A stretch of DNA of 64,000 nt from Limanda limanda (taxonomy: Eukaryota > Chordata > Actinopteri > Pleuronectiformes > Pleuronectidae). The position numbers and the translations under genes are program-made. How positions within the stretch are numbered: position 1 is the first letter of the stretch; the number at the start of each line of letters is the position of its first letter. The stretch is taken from NCBI RefSeq assembly GCF_963576545.1, contig NW_026870431.1, forward strand, positions 1-64,000, given 5' to 3'. Under the pieces are notes generated by a model. It was not told where the DNA came from and made no database searches. It saw nothing but the letters and a program-made list of their open reading frames with translations. Shown piece after piece: positions 62,822 to 64,000 of this stretch.

Positions 62822-63948
62822 GATATTCTTGAATAACTTTTTTTGTGAAGGTCGGAGAGACTTGCAAGTAGGCTCTACCCCCACTAAATGGGGTAGCGCG
62901 CATCGATCGGTACCATCCTTGAGCTTCTCCGACTTTCGGAAGGGTTAGGGTTAGGGTTAGGGATGAAAGCACATAGGAGAAAGAGATATTCTTGAATAAC
63001 TTTTTTTGTGAAGGTCGGAGAGACTTGCAAGTAGGCTCTACCCCCACTAAATGGGGTAGCGCGCATCGATCGGTACCATCCTTGAGCTTCTCCGACTTTC
63101 GAAAGGGTTAGGGTTAGGGTTAGGGATGAAAGCACATAGGAGAAAGAGATATTCTTGAATAACGTTTTTTGTGAAGGTCGGAGAGACTTGCAAGTAGGCT
63201 CTACCCCCACTAAATGGGGTAGCGCGCATCGATCGGTACCATCCTTGAGCTTCTCCGACTTTCGGAAGGGTTAGGGTTAGGGATGAAAGCACATAGGAGA
63301 AAGAGATATTCTTGAATAACTTTTTTTGTGAAGGTCGGAGAGACTTGGAAAGTGGTTGCATCTGGACTAATTTGGGTCCTGCGGATCGATTGGTACCATC
63401 CCCGAGCTTGTACGACCTTCGGAAGAGGTCGACCGACGAAATTCCCCCAAATCTGAGGAGATATTCTTGAATAACTTTTTTTGTGAAGGTCGGAGAGACT
63501 TGCAAGTAGGCTCTACCCCCACTAAATGGGGTAGCGCGCATCGATCGGTACCATCCTTGAGCTTCTCCGACTTTCGGAAGGGTTAGGGTTAGGGTTAGGG
63601 ATGAAAGCACATAGGAGAAAGAGATATTCTTGAATAACTTTTTTTGTGAAGGTCGGAGAGACTTGCAAGTAGGCTCTACCCCCACTAAATGGGGTAGCGC
63701 GCATCGATCGGTACTATCCTTGAGCTTCTCCGACTTTCGGAAGGGTTAGGGTTAGGGTTAGGGATGAAAGCACATAGGAGAAAGAGATATTCTTGAATAA
63801 CTTTTTTTGTGAAGGTCGGAGAGACTTGCAAGTAGGCTCTACCCCCACTAAATGGGGTAGCGCGCATCGATCGGTACCATCCTTGAGCTTCTCCGACTTT
63901 CGGAAGGGTTAGGGTTAGGGTTAGGGATGAAAGCACATAGGAGAAAGA
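62822..63948 (+). repeat. Copy of the 45-46 kb segment and following A run
   Basis: The part up to about 63.70 kb matches 45.19-46.07 kb at an offset of 17631 bp, including TTTCGAAAGGG (63102 and 45471). The B is at 63305. A private GGTACTATCC lies near 63711. Confidence 0.85.
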
Positions 63949-64000
63949 GATATTCTTGAATAACGTTTTTTGTGAAGGTCGGAGAGACTTGCAAGTAGGC
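63949..64000 (+). repeat. Partial A monomer (5' end only)
   Basis: The window ends 52 bp into a monomer; CTTGCAAGTAGG at its end identifies it as type A. It has the GT6 variant, which usually marks the last A before a B, so a B is expected just beyond the window. Confidence 0.93.

Larger units (their letters stand above)
1..64000 (+). repeat. Two-family satellite array with embedded TTAGGG repeats (whole window)
   Basis: The window consists only of tandem A monomers (163 or 157 bp) and B monomers (155 bp), all in the same orientation. I located monomer starts by the motif GATATTCTTG and checked the spacing. From 40 to 63948 the length equals 267 long A, 43 short A and 88 B monomers less three 1-bp deletions. 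No stretch falls outside this pattern, so there is no gene-sized unique sequence. The monomers are close to nucleosome-repeat length, as in many centromeric and subtelomeric satellites (family knowledge). Chromosomal location and function are inference. No family name is recognised. Confidence 0.98.

Noticed and set aside
1..64000. Hundreds of minus-strand open reading frames of 60-320 codons
   Set aside because: They repeat with the monomers, overlap one another in different frames, translate TTAGGG as LTLT or PNPN, and follow from monomer lengths modulo three. There is no conserved domain and no independent coding signal.
1..64000. CRISPR array
   Set aside because: Repeats are contiguous 155-163 bp monomers with no unique spacers, and no cas genes are present.
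1..64000. True chromosome terminus
   Set aside because: TTAGGG occurs only as two or three units within each A monomer. No long pure telomeric tract lies in the window.
1..64000. CENP-B box that would mark a centromere
   Set aside because: The best candidates (TTTCGGAAGGGTTAGGG in A and CTTCGGAAGAGGTCGAC in B) each miss three of the nine fixed positions of the mammalian box, so they are not convincing.
1..64000. Transposon or retroelement insertions
   Set aside because: No sequence outside the two monomers was found. Every interval between monomer starts is 154-163 bp.

Overview
The whole 64 kb window is one uninterrupted satellite-DNA array. I see no protein-coding gene, RNA gene, transposon or unique sequence in it. 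Two related monomers are laid head to tail in a single orientation. Type A is 163 bp, or 157 bp in a short form, and carries TTAGGG telomere-type repeats at its 3' side. Type B is 155 bp, carries no TTAGGG, and recurs after every 1 to 7 A monomers. The window begins inside a B (1-39) and ends inside an A (63949-64000). Between them, monomer lengths and spacings add up exactly to 398 complete monomers: 310 A (267 long, 43 short) and 88 B. Only three 1-bp deletions are needed to close the sum.

Organism: tandem 155-163 bp monomers, higher-order repeats and TTAGGG units point to a nuclear eukaryotic chromosome, probably subtelomeric, pericentromeric or another heterochromatic block. TTAGGG telomeres occur in vertebrates, many other animals, many fungi and some protists, so the sequence does not fix the taxon. 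GC is about 47-48 % in both monomers.

Monomer anatomy, numbered from GATATTCTTG: positions 1-43 are identical in A and B (AT-rich start, T7 tract, GGTCGGAGAG). Positions 44-121 align without gaps at about 70 % identity. The tails are unrelated: A has four GGG tracts joined by TTA and then a spacer, while B has a SalI-type palindrome and a C5 run. Inverted repeats at matching columns could fold each monomer.

Layout: 1-10359 contains only long A monomers and two near-identical copies of a 5315-bp, 33-monomer super-repeat, ending in a run of seven A. 10360-24662 is dominated by 5A+1B hexamers (958-970 bp) and four copies of a cassette with a GTTC-variant B; short A monomers first appear here. 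24663 to about 29487 is a dispersed third copy of the 5315-bp super-repeat. About 29.5-36.7 kb is mixed, with A runs of up to seven. 36746-46474 is rich in trimers (B-A-A, 475 bp) and holds a 956-bp tandem duplication. 46475-61859 is built on 1439-bp nonamers and a 6.4-kb segmental duplication. 61860-64000 has a 481-bp trimer duplication and a segment copied from about 45-46 kb.

Long minus-strand open frames run throughout but are explained by monomer length arithmetic. They should not be annotated as genes. The main biological interest is the two-family organisation, the exact four-G-tract content of the long A monomer, and the layered duplication history.
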